64,000 bases of DNA from Bedellia somnulentella (GCA_963576735.1 OY755171.1:4836001-4900000); one strand, 5' to 3'. Positions 22,937-34,185 are shown, counted from the first letter of the stretch. The notes: generated by a model not told the origin, from the sequence alone. Translations and numbers: made by a program.

Positions 22937-23287
22937 ACAGACGGATGCTCCGTATTAGCTGGACGGATAAAGTCACTAACGTCGAAGTCCTCAGGCGCAT
23001 ACGTAAAAAGGTCGAACTCGTGAGTACCATCAAGCAGCGCAAAGTCTCTTACTTGGGACACGTTTTGCGGCACGAACGCTACACGCTACTACACACCATA
23101 ATGATGGGAAAAATAGAAGGAAAAAGAAGGCCAGGAAGAAGGAAGATGTCATGGTTGTGCAACATCAAAGAATGGACCGGCTTAAAAACCGTGGAAGAAT
23201 TGTTCAGAACATGCATGAACAGAGAGCGTTGCAAAGAGCTGATTGCCAACCTCCAATGATGGAGCGGCACTTTAAGAAGAAGAAAAT
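22937..23287 (+). pseudogene. RTE/BovB-like element, C-terminal coding end and tail
   Basis: An open frame at 22945-23259 reads MLRISWTDKVTNVEVLRRI, then RKVSYLGHVLRHERYTLL, MMGKIEGKRRPGRRKMSWL and IKEWTGLKTVEELFRTC, ending at a stop. This is the standard C-terminal tail of BovB/RTE-type proteins after the RT domain. The short UTR ends CACTTTAAGAAGAAGAA, the usual A/G-rich tail. The open frame is intact, but the copy is 5' truncated at about 22937 and has no RT domain. Confidence 0.85.
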
Positions 23288-23499
23288 AGCTGTGGACAAC
23301 CATGCTTCCTTCTCAAGTCATATATTTTTTATTAACATTTCAATTGTTATCAAGGTACACAAACATATTTATTGGGTCGGCCGCCCTTTTAAACATTTAT
23401 TATTTATTTATTTAACTTCATCTCAAGGTACAAATATTTTTTTTATTATATTACATGCGCATTTATACCATACTTATTCTACAGTCTCTCTCTTTTAAC
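23288..23499. other. AT-rich unassigned stretch
   Basis: An open frame runs through it only because of the low-complexity composition. Confidence 0.4.
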
Positions 23500-24212
23500 A
23501 TTCTTTAGGTGTCCAATTTTCTTCACGAAGGGTATTCAACCGCGTCATGATCAGATAAAAAGGATTCAGAGATCTGCTTTGTACCTTGGTGTACCTTGGA
23601 TGACTTGGTATACTACTTTCAAAAACCTTTCATTATTCTACATTCAATATTTAGTTACATACAATTCACATACAATTAATATTTATCAAACATATATGTG
23701 TAGGAGGTGTATTTATATATGTTTTTATATTATATATATTTTTTCCTTCTTACTTTTTTATTTTTTTTATTTTTATATAATTTAGATATATTTATAAACA
23801 CAAAATATTTAGTTTCTTAAGAGAAGCAGTGTATTTGTTTGTAATTATTTATGAGGTTATGCCGTATGAAAGTAGTTATATATTATATACTAAATTCATT
23901 AATTTGAAGAGAATAATAATAAAAAAAAAAACTTTGTGTATGTCTGTTAGTTTTTTTTTCTTTTTGTTGTTTTATTATTTTTGTTTGTTTAACTTATTTA
24001 TATTAAGTTGTAATATTAGTTTTAGTTACGGCGCTAACTGAAAACCAGCGTATGGGAAATTCATCAACCAAGTTGTTTGACTTTCTCATACACATGCTGA
24101 GTTGGTGCCTTTTTGGTGCATTTTTTTTTATTGTTGTAAATTTACTCTGTATTTTATTATTGTGTGCCAAATAAACAATTTTTCTTCTTCTTCTTCTTCT
24201 TCTTCTTCTTCT
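23500..24212 (+). mobile_element. Possible decayed non-LTR element 3' end with (TTC)n tail
   Basis: Around 23540-23610 the plus strand reads IKRIQRSALYLGVPW, similar to the 'RIQR..LR..' segment after the RT domain of Jockey/R1-type proteins. The sequence then becomes a T-rich UTR-like stretch ending GTGCCAAATAAACAATTTT and (TTC)n at 24181-24212. The evidence is weak apart from the tail. Confidence 0.35.
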
Positions 24213-25022
24213 AGTTTTTAATTGGTAAATAATCGAAATAAAATCTGAGTGATCAAGTCAAATGTACATCGAAAACTTATCAATTGAAACTAACATTCTA
24301 CAAAGTGCTTTTCATAAACTTTCAAACCCATCATACTAACTTTGACTACATTCCATTACCTTTTTAAATCATTACAATCACATCACGTGACCATCTCAAT
24401 CATACCGCACACAGCGATCACTTCATAGAATTCTTCGTGCCATATATGTATGCAACGCTATCACTTCCATCGCCCCGTACCAAAACAAACGCAAATATCA
24501 GCCTAGCAACAAGCATCATTATAACTCAATACTCTTATTTTCGTCATTCTATGAACCGTTTGCTAAAAATCATTTATAAACTATTTAATTCATTCGTCTT
24601 TACTCTCATATTTATTTTCATTTTTTACCATCCGAAAACCTAGTATCATTTTTTTTAAATAACATTTCCGTTATCAATTGCATTATAATATTGAAATCAA
24701 CTTGTTCTCATTATGCTTTATATAAACTTAATGTTTAAATATTTATGTTATTTTTTCATAAATAAGCCGTAGCCAAGACGATCTCATAACATATTAAATG
24801 AAAATCTTTTTAAAAGAGAATCGTTCATGTAATACACGAGACATAATTGGTTAATTTATTCAGTAACTACATAGTTCACATTATGTGTCATAAAGTATAT
24901 CGCGTAATGATTAATCCTCCTAATATTAGCGCTAAATCCTAAGTATACTAATTGAATGTTGACTTAAATTTTAATTAAATCGGTATCTCTCTACATTAAC
25001 ATATATTTAAATATCTTTACTA
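24213..25022. other. AT-rich unassigned stretch
   Basis: No recognised repeat or gene. Confidence 0.45.
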
Positions 25023-25035
25023 TAAAATATTATTA

Positions 25036-25408
25036 TTACAGCCGTGATAGCCCAGTGGGTAGAACACTCGGTTATCGTGTAAGCGACTAGTGTTCAAATC
25101 CTGGGTCGGGCCTACACCAATTTGTCTTTTCTAAAGACATATGTGTGGTTAATTTATCATGGTTGTTAACGGTGAGGGAAAACATCGTGAGGAAACCCAC
25201 ATGGCTGAGTTGTACTTAGTCATGTGACAGTGTATTCGTACAAAACGGCGATAGGCCTGCCCCCTATCACGTGAGTACACTGTCCATGCAAAACGTGGGT
25301 ACTCTGAACACCAGGTGACAAAGTCACGTGATGTTCAGAAGTATTAGTACCTCTGCCAACCCCTTCGGGGATTTTCGGCGTGAACGTTTATGTTATGTTA
25401 TGTTTATG
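25036..25408 (+). repeat. SINE1 subfamily A, full length with 13-bp target duplication
   Basis: TAAAATATTATTA at 25023-25035 is repeated at 25409-25421. The head GCCGTGATAGCCCAGTGGG (A-box-like) and GTTCAAATCCTGGGTC (B-box-like) are followed by the family body. It ends GGCGTGAACG and TTATG units. This is the best-preserved plus-strand reference copy. Confidence 0.93.
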
Positions 25409-25421
25409 TAAAATATTATTA

Positions 25422-25849
25422 ACCTAAATCCATAAAAATCAGGAGCACTAAATTTAATGTTTCATTGTCATTTCAAACTTGCTAATCATTTTTAAATACA
25501 CAAATATTATTATAATTACGCACCGTACCACTGATTGTCATTTCCAGTCACTCAACATGATTAAATTTTCGCACATAACATTTTCAAGGTGATATCCACG
25601 TCCTCAGACCACTCAATAGAAAGCAAGCTGGTCCCATATTTCGGTCCTGGGTATTTCCGTTTAGGTTAAAGTATTGGTTCTTCAGGTTTGAATATTTGAA
25701 ACATTCTTCAACAAATTTCTATTATCCAGTTCCAATTATTCTTGTGTCAATCTTGTAAAATTTGATTTCTTTGTTTGTATATAAACACTTGTGTTTCACC
25801 ACTGTGCACTGTATTTTGAATATTAAAATTATAAATCCATGTTCCTGTG
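25422..25849. other. Unassigned stretch
   Basis: No recognised feature. Confidence 0.4.
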
Positions 25850-26015
25850 CGCAGCGCAGCCACTAGGCCGCACTGGCAGGGTCGCCATGCAATGTATGAA
25901 AGAAGACACGTGTTTGCTTGTTGGATATAGGTTTATTACTACTTAAAGACTTATAACTAACTTACATAATATAATGGCAAGAGGGGGACAAGATGCACTC
26001 ACACTACACTACACT
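25850..26015 (-). repeat. LTR fragment with adjacent primer-site-like sequence
   Basis: 25888-26015 repeats the LTR-like unit of 22432-22557. On the minus strand its CATTGCA end is followed directly by TGGCGACCCTGCCAG (25874-25888 region). Sequence of this kind follows the 5' LTR in many insect BEL/Pao and Gypsy elements. No coding remnant follows. Confidence 0.5.
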
Positions 26016-26484
26016 CCTTTTTCTCTAATAAATAAATGTATGGGTTAAGTAGATGCGGTTAACCCTATCAACTATCTTTTAAGTAACTTTTTTTTCCTTT
26101 AGTAAGTTCAAAAAACTGGAAGGAGGAATTTCTAATGTTGAAGCTCAGATACAACATCCTAATTTAACTACTTATTTTATTATATATCACACCAAATATT
26201 GTGGCCCTATGCATAGGATAGTAAGGCTTTGCGGTTTGCTAACAGACGTTTGTGGCCAGAAACAGAAGACAGGCGGAAGTCTGTATACCACAGTTATATG
26301 ATATGGTTAAAACAACAGAGACCAGTAATTTCGAGTAAAACGTCAGCCTTATGATACAGATACATAATAAAATATCGAATTCCATCCCACACACATTCAC
26401 ACACACGTGAAATTAAATTAGTCGACGAGACTAGCTTTCTGCCCGGAGATAGCGGCTTCGGTACCCGGTAAAAGCAATATTTAA
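26016..26484. other. Unassigned stretch
   Basis: A family X-like scrap (GAAGGAGGAATTTCTAATG) may be present near 26120. Otherwise nothing is recognised. Confidence 0.4.
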
Positions 26485-26867
26485 CATAACATATACATAA
26501 CATAACATAACATAAACGTTCACGCCGAATATCCCCAAGGGGTTGGCAGAGGTACTAATACTTCTGAACATCACGTGACTTTGTCTCCCGGTGTTCAGAG
26601 TACCCACGTTTTGCATGGACAGTGTACTCTCGTGATAGGGGCAGGCCTATCGCCGTTTTGTACGAATACACTTTCACATGACTAAGTACAACTCTGCCAT
26701 GTGGGTTTCCTCACGATGTTTTCCCTCACCGTTAACAACCATGATAAATTAACCACACATATGTCTTTAAAAAAGACAAATTGGTGTAGGCCCGACCCAG
26801 GATTTGTACACTAGTCGTTTGCACGATAACCGAGTGTTTTACCCACTGGGCTATCACAGCTAATAAT
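26485..26867 (-). repeat. SINE1 subfamily A, full length with 9-bp target duplication
   Basis: AATATTTAA at 26476-26484 is repeated at 26868-26876. Tail (four CATAAC-type units) on the left, tRNA-like head on the right, complete body between. Confidence 0.9.
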
Positions 26868-26876
26868 AATATTTAA

Positions 26877-27172
26877 GTGATAAAAATAACTGATTGTTTC
26901 CTAGTCTTGCATATTATTTGTATAGTAATATTCAATTTATCAAGTTAGTTTGGGGTTAACTTAAACTGTGTATAATGTGTCCATATATTTACTAAGTGTC
27001 ACCTTATCCCTTAGCAAGCGTAGGCAAAACTACACAACTAACACTTTTACAACTGCTTTTAAAATGTGAGTTTTTAATTGAATGATCAAAAACCTAGAAC
27101 AAGTGATCTTTAATTATTAAAATTTACTTCTAATTATACAAACGAGAATAATATTAATACATTTGCTGTGTA
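26877..27172. other. Unassigned stretch
   Basis: No recognised feature. Confidence 0.4.
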
Positions 27173-27412
27173 GTGTCGTCTTAGAATAGCACTACCCCAT
27201 TTCTTACGGTGGGTGCACGTAAGAGGCGACTAACAATTTTGGGGCCCTTAAGGGATTTTTGGGCGATACGGTTGGAGACTCATCACCAACAACCTTTATT
27301 TTACCAACTTTTCCCCACTCACGTTTCCAAAAGTGGCTGAGGAATTTCTAATTCCTTAGCTATGCCTACCCCTTTTAGGGATTTATAGCCGTGAGTATAT
27401 ATATGTATGTAA
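27173..27412 (+). repeat. Family X repeat, well preserved
   Basis: TTGCTGTGTAGTGTCGTCTTAG to AGCCGTGAGTATATATATGTATG, all internal blocks present. Confidence 0.88.
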
Positions 27413-27979
27413 TAGATATATTTTTTTGACCCTATTAGATTAAACTGTTTGCTGTGAACCGATATTGCAGCAACTTTTCTATCCGATCATGTTGACTCAA
27501 AGTGTTCCTGTGGATTCAAAGTAAAAAACAATCTTCGCTGTCGTCGGTTTTAATGGAAGAATCTAATTAAGGATAGAATTTTACCACGCGCAAATACAAA
27601 AAAAAGCATAAATAACATTAATTGTAATAGTCTTCCTTACAAAAATTTAATAGACATACAGATTTTGTTCACCACTTCAATACAATATATTCAATGGCCG
27701 TTGGTAATCCGAGCTATAATATTCCGAAATAATCCAACTATCATAACATAAACCCAAAACATAGTTTCTTTAACAAAACCCGCATAATACATCACTCATT
27801 GCGCTCCAATAATCGTGAATACAGCAAATACGGTCCAGCAATGGATATCAATCATCGCTATTACAACCAAAATCGTCATAAACATTATGGGTTCCGAGAT
27901 ACAGAAATAAAATAGTTCCCTATATTTATTTGGATACTACGAAATAAGTATGGTATATTTATAGAGAACTAAATTCGTG
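27413..27979. other. Unassigned stretch
   Basis: No recognised feature. Confidence 0.4.
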
Positions 27980-28090
27980 AGCCGTGTAGTGCCGGCTTAG
28001 AATGTTACTACCCTCACGTTAACTTTCCATAAGTACCTACGGGTGTCGTAAGAGGCGACTAACGGTATGGGGCTTCTTTTAGGTGATTTT
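27980..28090 (+). repeat. Family X repeat, 5' part only
   Basis: GCCGTGTAGTGCCGGCTTAG to CTAACGGTATGGGGCTTC, then it stops. Because it keeps the 5' end and lacks the 3' end, it has been cut by a later event rather than 5' truncated on insertion. Confidence 0.75.
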
Positions 28091-28137
28091 AGTAGTTCTT
28101 TTATATACAATAAATAAACTTAACAGTGATAATTTAA

Positions 28138-28256
28138 TCTATACTTATAATAAATCTGTAGAGAGGTCAATTCTGTACATGAAATATATTTTCAAAATAA
28201 CCATCAGGTGGTGATTAGGGATCGATACTGATGCCAAAAATGCAATCAGTAAAATT

Positions 28257-28302
<46 letters not shown>

Positions 28303-29116
28303 GGTTTGTATGTTCCTTATGGAAACAAAAACTACTCGACGGATTTTAACGAAACTTGGTACAATTATTCTTCATACACCTGCGCAGGTTTTTGTATACT
28401 TTCCAGCAGAGTAGGAAAGGGGAAATTTGGGAAATTTTGGGAAAACGGGAGAAGTTACCCCATTTTTTAAGCTTCCGTCGCGTTTGCAGCCTCAATGGTT
28501 AAACTTACATAGAAATCATGTGTGACGAAAATATTCTTCATAAAATTATCTAAAAAAAAATCCTCAACAGTTTATGTCTATCTTTTACGGTTGACTCACA
28601 ATAACACGTGTAATTCCTGATAGCTTAGCAGTTCGAAACATTTTTATTATATTTGTTTACTCTTACGTTTGTAAACCTCTCACTTATCTCTTATTTAAAA
28701 AAGGTAACATTATTACCTATTCAATAAAAAAAGAATCATAGAAATCGGTAGACAAACACCGAAATTATACATAAAATAAACCACCGCGCCCGTGACCAAA
28801 ACCAAATCTTTACTAATTTACATATAACATACTAGATGGCACCAGTAGTTGCATCCTACATCACGTAATGAAATTATTTATTTTTTAGATTGTTATAAAT
28901 ACTCCATAGCGTTTTATTTAAAAATTTGCTATTAAACGGAAATACTGAACCGTTCATCAAAGCGCATTGACTGTGACTGAAGAAAGAAACCTCAGATATT
29001 TAAAAAAACAACGCTAATAAATAAAGAATAAATAAAGGAAAGAAAAATGAGGTTTTCATGAACAAAAAGATTTAAAAAAACAACGCTACCCGTGCGAAGC
29101 TGGGACGATCCACTAG
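28138..29116 (+). mobile_element. Non-autonomous Helitron, 979 bp
   Basis: Begins TCTATACTTATAATAAATC and ends GATCCACTAG, flanked by A on the left (28137) and T on the right (29117). A TC start, CTAG end and insertion between A and T without duplication are Helitron hallmarks. Near the 3' end ACCCGTGCGAAGCTGGG can form a short hairpin. It carries an expanded (GTCT)n tract at 28259-28302. Near 29018-29090 a short insertion has left a duplicated AAAAAAACAACGCT. There is no coding capacity, and the same element in shorter form lies at 32494. Confidence 0.85.
28259..28302. repeat. (GTCT)n microsatellite inside the Helitron
   Basis: About eleven uninterrupted TCTG units. The related Helitron at 32494 has fewer units, so the tract has expanded or contracted since the copies separated. 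Confidence 0.9.
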
Positions 29117-29269
29117 TAAATAATAATCTCTAAGATTTTCTTGTTCAAATTCGGCTTGTCTTGCATCGCCTAATGAACAGTTTTCTGTTTAAACATTTCA
29201 GCTTCAGTTAAAAAAGCAGGTTATTTGTACACTTATAAATAAAGAATAAATAAAGGAAAGAAAAATTTC

Positions 29270-29341
29270 GACACAGGCGGGAATCGAACCCGCGACCTCG
29301 GGTATACGCCCCCGTCGCTCCGCCAATTGAGCTACCGTGTC
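29270..29341 (-). repeat. tRNA-like sequence (SINE head or tRNA pseudogene), left member of an inverted pair
   Basis: 72 nt with a pairing acceptor stem (GACACGG with CTGTGTC), a D-arm (GCTC..GAGC) and a perfect T-arm (GCGGG-TTCGATT-CCCGC). The A box TAGCTCAATTGG and B box GGTTCGATTCC are both intact. The anticodon arm is poor: the stem does not pair over five positions and there is no T33. On the minus strand it is followed by an A/T-rich tail of TTTATT units, so it is better read as a young tRNA-derived SINE than as a functional tRNA gene. Confidence 0.7.
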
Positions 29342-29525
29342 AATGGCATTTGAACAAAAAGATTTAAATTATGTGATAGGTAGGCGTTTTCAACATTTGC
29401 ATTCTATCTGAAAAGTTAGACAAGCGGCCTTCCGAATTAGTGAAAATTCGGAGGTAGGAAATGCAAACACTACTTAAACGTGTAAAAGAAATAAAGGATA
29501 GAAGAATTTCGCGCTGGCAGCCATT

Positions 29526-29597
29526 GACACGGTAGCTCAATTGGCAGAGCGACGGGGGCGCATACCCGAGGTCGTGGGTTCGATTCCCGTCTGTGTC
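29526..29597 (+). repeat. tRNA-like sequence, right member of the inverted pair
   Basis: Same 72-nt structure as the left member, with few substitutions (for example GTGGG in the T-arm pairing with CCCGT through G-T). It is followed by the same TTTCCTTTATTTATTC tail to 29634. The two copies with tails form arms of about 114 bp (29233-29346 and 29519-29634) around a spacer of about 170 bp. Confidence 0.7.
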
Positions 29598-29639
29598 GAA
29601 ATTTTTCTTTCCTTTATTTATTCTTTATTTATTAGTAAT

Positions 29640-30254
29640 AATCCCCACATGAGGTTTTCATGAACAAAAAGATTTTAATTATTAGTACGCTTTTTAACAA
29701 AATATAAGTTATATTAAGATAATCTTGTAACTTAACTGTAATATCAATGTAAAACCGAACTAAACTTTCCCCAAGCAAGTAAAACAATTCAGTTCTACTA
29801 TTTGAACTTAATTCAAACTTATTTAGCTGGATAGATGAGTTACTTTAAGCTTAGTTTGCGTTCAACAGTTACCTTAGATATATTTTACCTGAACCAGATG
29901 TTCCCAACATTGGAACGGTACGACTTGTAAGTGACTTCCCATGTTAACCGCAGAAATACATTACATATATGTGAATGCGGGAACTAGCTGAATATTTAGT
30001 TTAGTGCGCCATTTGTGCCGATTTGTTCACTCTGGAACCGATATATCGTTACTTTGGCGTTTGATTTGACAATTCGTTTTATTACTTAAAATTAAAAGCA
30101 CAGTGCTTTTTTTATTTTAAACTTATTCTTTTTGTCTAAATTGACTTTTTAAATAGGTATTTATTTTTTGTTATTCATTTATAATGTAATCCTTCTTTTT
30201 TTACGAGATTGCGATCGTATTATTCGTTTTTCAGATATGTAAAATAATCTTCAT
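29640..30254. other. Unassigned stretch
   Basis: Starts with a copy of the sequence ATGAGGTTTTCATGAACAAAAAG, also seen at 29047. Nothing else is recognised. Confidence 0.4.
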
Positions 30255-30780
30255 TATGTTGTGCAGTATCGGGTTATAATAGCATCATCTAAGGGTATTG
30301 GGGCTTTTTAAGTAATTTTTGGGACAATCGGTTGGAGACCCATCATCATCAACAACCCTTATCTTGATATTTTACACCTTATGATACACCATACATACAT
30401 ACTCATTCTCACGCCGTTAGTTCCCATTGGGGTAGGCAGAGACTATCGATCGCCACTTTGTACGATTTTGGCAAACCTCTCTAGCATCATTCACATCCAT
30501 CAATATTTTGAGTGATTATGCAAAATGCAATGCATGCAAAACGTGGGTACTCTGAACACCAGGTGACAAAATCACGTGATGTTCAGAAGTATTTATGTTA
30601 TGTTATGTTATGATATTGATATGATTGATATGATATTTCACCCATTGAATATGATACACCAATGATACTTTATTTCTACAATCTTTGCCCCACTGAACAT
30701 CCAATAGTGGCTGAGTAATCTTTTATTCTAAAGCTCTGGCTACACCTCCGAGGGATATATGTAAGTATGTAAACTTCAAA
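30255..30780 (+). repeat. Family X repeat broken apart by family R and SINE1 fragments
   Basis: The 5' half of X (30255-30365) and its 3' half (30655-30775, TTCTACAATCTTTGCCCC to GTAAGTATGTA) are separated by two fragments. One is a minus-strand family R 3' fragment (30390-30515). The other is a SINE1 3' scrap (30529-30612) with an internal deletion and a TTATG tail. Confidence 0.7.
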
Positions 30781-31531
30781 TCATCTCAAAGACACGAAAT
30801 TGCATAATAATATGAGCATCAATATTACAACTGTATTTGGGTGAACAGAATTTTACTCGAGATCCGTATAAAATTTATATAACTAAACCTAAATATATTA
30901 ATCATTACTCCGTTTTAAATTTCAACAAAAACTTTAACACTAAAATACGCATTGCGAAGTATACACTGAAACGAGAAGAAATTCAACTGTTTCCCAATCA
31001 GAAGGCGAATTTTAATTAGAAAAGTTTAGCAATTTGCTGTTTTCTGACACCTTTACTGTTTTAGTTTGTTGCCCATTGATCACGATAGTGTAATTGGAAT
31101 TGTTGTATTCAATTGCACTATTCGTAGTTATATTACGGATATAGATACGAAAAGTGATACGATAATCATGTGTGTACGGAGTATTCCGAGAAGATTGTTT
31201 CGGATACACACATACTCACATAGAATTATTAGTAATACTGAATTTTAATCTGAAATTCTCACTAATTAGGAAGGAAATATAACAAAGTTCGTGTCATGAC
31301 TAAATGTAATAATTTTATATAGTATCACTTTTGTTAATATATTGGTGAAATAATATGATTAATGTTATTTTAATCAAGTAACCACAATCAATGGAACTTT
31401 TATTAGTTTCTATGGAGCACTGAGTTACATATAGCTTGGAGAATAAGGCAGGGTACCACTGATGTCGAAAAGTATGGTCTAATATATGGGTCACCTACAT
31501 AAAAAATATCAGCTTATGTAATTATTAAGGT
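30781..31531. other. Unassigned stretch
   Basis: Several short open frames, none with protein-like content. No repeat recognised. Confidence 0.4.
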
Positions 31532-31537
31532 TCTGTA

Positions 31538-31863
31538 CCCAAAGGACTGCCTCCGTGGTCTCGCGGTTAAGCGTTTGATTTCAAATACGGAGGTCTCGGG
31601 TCCGATCCCCGGGGGTTGGTAACCATACAAATTTAATTTGTAAAATTAAACCCAGTCTAGAAGGATATTGCAGGCTTGAATCACCTGATTATCCGAAAAT
31701 TAAGATGATTCCGTGCTTCGGAGGGCACGTTAGGCCGTCGGTCCCGGCTACTATTACGGTATTAGTCGTTTGTCTGCCAACCCGCAATTGGCCAGCGTGG
31801 TGGACTATGGCCAAATCGCCCTATCTAAGGTAGGCTCGAGACCCTTGGTGGGGACATATATGG
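31538..31863 (+). repeat. SINE2 (second tRNA-headed SINE), full length
   Basis: The head GCCTCCGTGGTCTCGCGG with A-box-like TGGTCTCGCGG and B-box-like GGTCCGATCCCC is followed by the body AACCCAGTCTAGAAGG, GATTATCCGAAAATTAAG and GTAGGCTCGAGACC, ending GGGACATATATGG. TCTGTA on both sides (31532-31537 and 31864-31869) is a possible target duplication. This is a different family from SINE1. Confidence 0.85.
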
Positions 31864-31965
31864 TCTGTAAGAACCCAAACGCTAAAAATGAATTCATTAT
31901 TGAAAATAAAATTTTGGCATAATTTTACAAAGTGGAGATTTATTCGTATTAAACTAATGTTATAC

Positions 31966-32474
31966 CTTAGATAAAAATAAAAGAAGAAGATGCGGCGTGA
32001 GCGTACAAATTGTCAACTAAATATGGGCCTTATCGGTTTATCGCAACACCGCACTACATCCATACGAACTGATACGAACACACACGACATGACGCAAAGA
32101 TAAAGATAGAGCGATGGGCTCGTATAGTCTGTCTCTGTCACTTAAACATGTCAGATTTCAAGGATAAAATGGCCGAAATTAATAATATTTTGCTTGTAAA
32201 TATATTTTTGGTGTATTTACGCATGAAACGTGATTCCCTGTGATTTGTTTTTACGCCTTGAATGATTTGTGCACTGAATAAAGGCACAGCCAGGCATTTT
32301 AAGCGCGAATTGTATGAAAATTTTAATTTCGATGTCAAAGATTATGTCAGCTCGTCGACTTGAAGTATCGTAGCGGACTAAACTCGACTGAAGCAAACCA
32401 AGTACATTGTACTCAGTTTAGTAGGACCACGCGCGGGCAGAGGTTGCCGCATCTTTCTTTTATTTTTATCTAAG
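31966..32474. mobile_element. Non-autonomous TIR transposon (hAT-like), 509 bp, perfect 8-bp target duplication
   Basis: TGTTATAC is found at 31958-31965 and again at 32475-32482. Between them the ends are inverted repeats of about 30 bp: CTTAGATAAAAATAAAAGAA then AGATGCGGC at the left, matched in reverse at the right with a 2-3 nt indel. An 8-bp duplication fits hAT (also P and Merlin). No transposase is encoded. Confidence 0.82.
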
Positions 32475-32493
32475 TGTTATACTACACCTATAA

Positions 32494-32973
32494 TCTATAG
32501 TTATAATAAATCTGTAGAGAGGTTAATTCTGTACATGAAATATATTTTCAAAATAACTATCACGGGGTGATTAGTGATCGATACTGATGCCAAAAATGCA
32601 ATCAGTAAAATTTTTGTCTGTCTGTCTGTCGGTCTGTCTGTCGGTTTGTATGTTCCTTATGGAAACAAAAACTATTCGACGGATTTTAACGAAACTTGGC
32701 ACAATTATCTTCATACTCTTGGGCAGGATATAGTATACTTTTCAGCAGAGTAGTGAAGCGAAATTTTGGGAAAATGGGAGAAGTTAGCCCATTTTTTAAG
32801 CTTCCGTCGCGTATGCAGCCTTAGTGGTTAAAGTTACATAGAAATAATGTATGACGGAAATATTTTTCATAAAAATGACAAAAAATTTCCGCAACTTTTA
32901 TATTGACTGAAGAAAGAAACCTCAGATATTTAAAAAACAACGCTACCCGTGCGAAGCTGGGCCGATCCACTAG
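32494..32973 (+). mobile_element. Non-autonomous Helitron, 480 bp
   Basis: TC start (TCTATAGTTATAATAAATC) preceded by A, CTAG end (GATCCACTAG) followed by T. It is the same family as 28138-29116 but lacks about 500 bp of its 3' half. It lies only 11 bp from the right-hand target duplication of the hAT-like element. It includes a short interrupted (GTCT)n tract. Confidence 0.85.
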
Positions 32974-33539
32974 TACTATAATAAAAATTAATGTGAAAGA
33001 AAGAAGAGAAGTAAAATAGCAATTTAATGTTGAACATTGTTATTTCACTTTCATTTTAATGTACTATTAATATTTTGACGGCTGCAGAAACAAAAAACGA
33101 CGACCGGATCAAAAAAACCTACCATTTTATATACATTCTGTCAAGACAATTTTCAATGTGATAACAGTAAAATAACAAGAAATTCGTTTATTAAAATATG
33201 TTAATGTATCTTATCACGGCTTAATATATGAATTTTAAATTGGTATAATACCGATTGCATTAATTGAAATCGAAGCCGTATTCACATGCTTGTGTTAAAT
33301 ATAACTTGAAATTACAATAGATTATTATTCAGTCATGGACATGGTTAACGTAACACAACCACAGTACGAATTGTTAATGCAACAGTTTTCAATAGGATTT
33401 GAAGTACATTTATTTTGGAATTGATGGTTTTCCCACTGTATTTATTTAAGTACTAGTTAATACCCGCGGTTTTTCGAATGAATGAAATGCTATGTATTTT
33501 GAGATATATTTTTAATTGACCTTTCATTACTTCTTATAC
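32974..33539. other. Unassigned stretch
   Basis: No recognised feature. Confidence 0.4.
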
Positions 33540-33876
33540 GACGTGATAGCTCAGTGGGTAGAACACCGCTTATCGTGCATAAGACTAGTGTTCTAATACC
33601 GGGTCGGGACTACAGAAATTTGTTTTTTCTAAAGATATATGTGTGATTATTTTAACATGGTTGTAAACTGTGAGGAAACCTAGATAACTGAGATGTAGTC
33701 ATGCGACAGTGTATTCGTAAAAAATGGCGATAGACCCTATAACGTGAGTACACTGTCTTAACAAAATGTGGGTACCTACTCCGGACACTATGTGATGTTG
33801 TCACGTGATGTTATAAAGTATTGTTACCTCTGCTTACCCCTTCAGCAATGTTTGGCGTGAAAGGTTGAGTTTGAAA
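33540..33876 (+). repeat. SINE1, old copy with GTTTGA-type tail
   Basis: The head ACGTGATAGCTCAGTGGGTAG, a decayed body and an end GGCGTGAAAGGTTGAGTTTG. The tail matches that of the copies at 4636 and 5606 rather than TTATG. Confidence 0.8.
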
Positions 33877-34084
33877 GTACTTCTTATACTCCAGTCCAGT
33901 AGTATTGAAGGTCATATCTTGTTGTATAAAGATCTCGTTTTTTACATCGATGTTAATTCGTTGCTGCTATTTGGCTGTGAAAAGGAAGTCCTTGTGGTAG
34001 ATCTTCAGCATATACAGGTCAAACCGGTCCGAAACGTGGACCTGTGCAACGTTGTAACAGAATCTATTTGAGTATCACACCGAT
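33877..34084. other. Unassigned short stretch
   Basis: An open frame of 68 residues crosses it but has no recognised features. Confidence 0.35.
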
Positions 34085-34185
34085 AAAATAGAGGTACTCT
34101 GAACACCAAGTGACAATGTCACGTGATGTTCAGAAGTATTAGTACCTCTGTCAAACCTTACAGAGTTACCGCTTGAGGCTTGAGA
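34085..34185 (+). repeat. SINE1 3' fragment
   Basis: From GGTACTCTGAACACCAAGTG to CTCTGTCAAACC; head absent. Confidence 0.7.

Noticed and set aside
23579..24041. Hydrophobic open frames resembling membrane proteins
   Set aside because: Translations of T-rich low-complexity sequence (long Phe/Tyr/Ile runs), not a real protein.
28231..28470. 79-residue frame with repeated Cys-Leu-Ser-Val
   Set aside because: It is the (GTCT)n tract inside the Helitron read as codons.
29270..29597. Two functional tRNA genes
   Set aside because: The anticodon stem does not pair over five positions, T33 is missing and both copies carry the same SINE-like tail, so they are listed as tRNA-like repeats.
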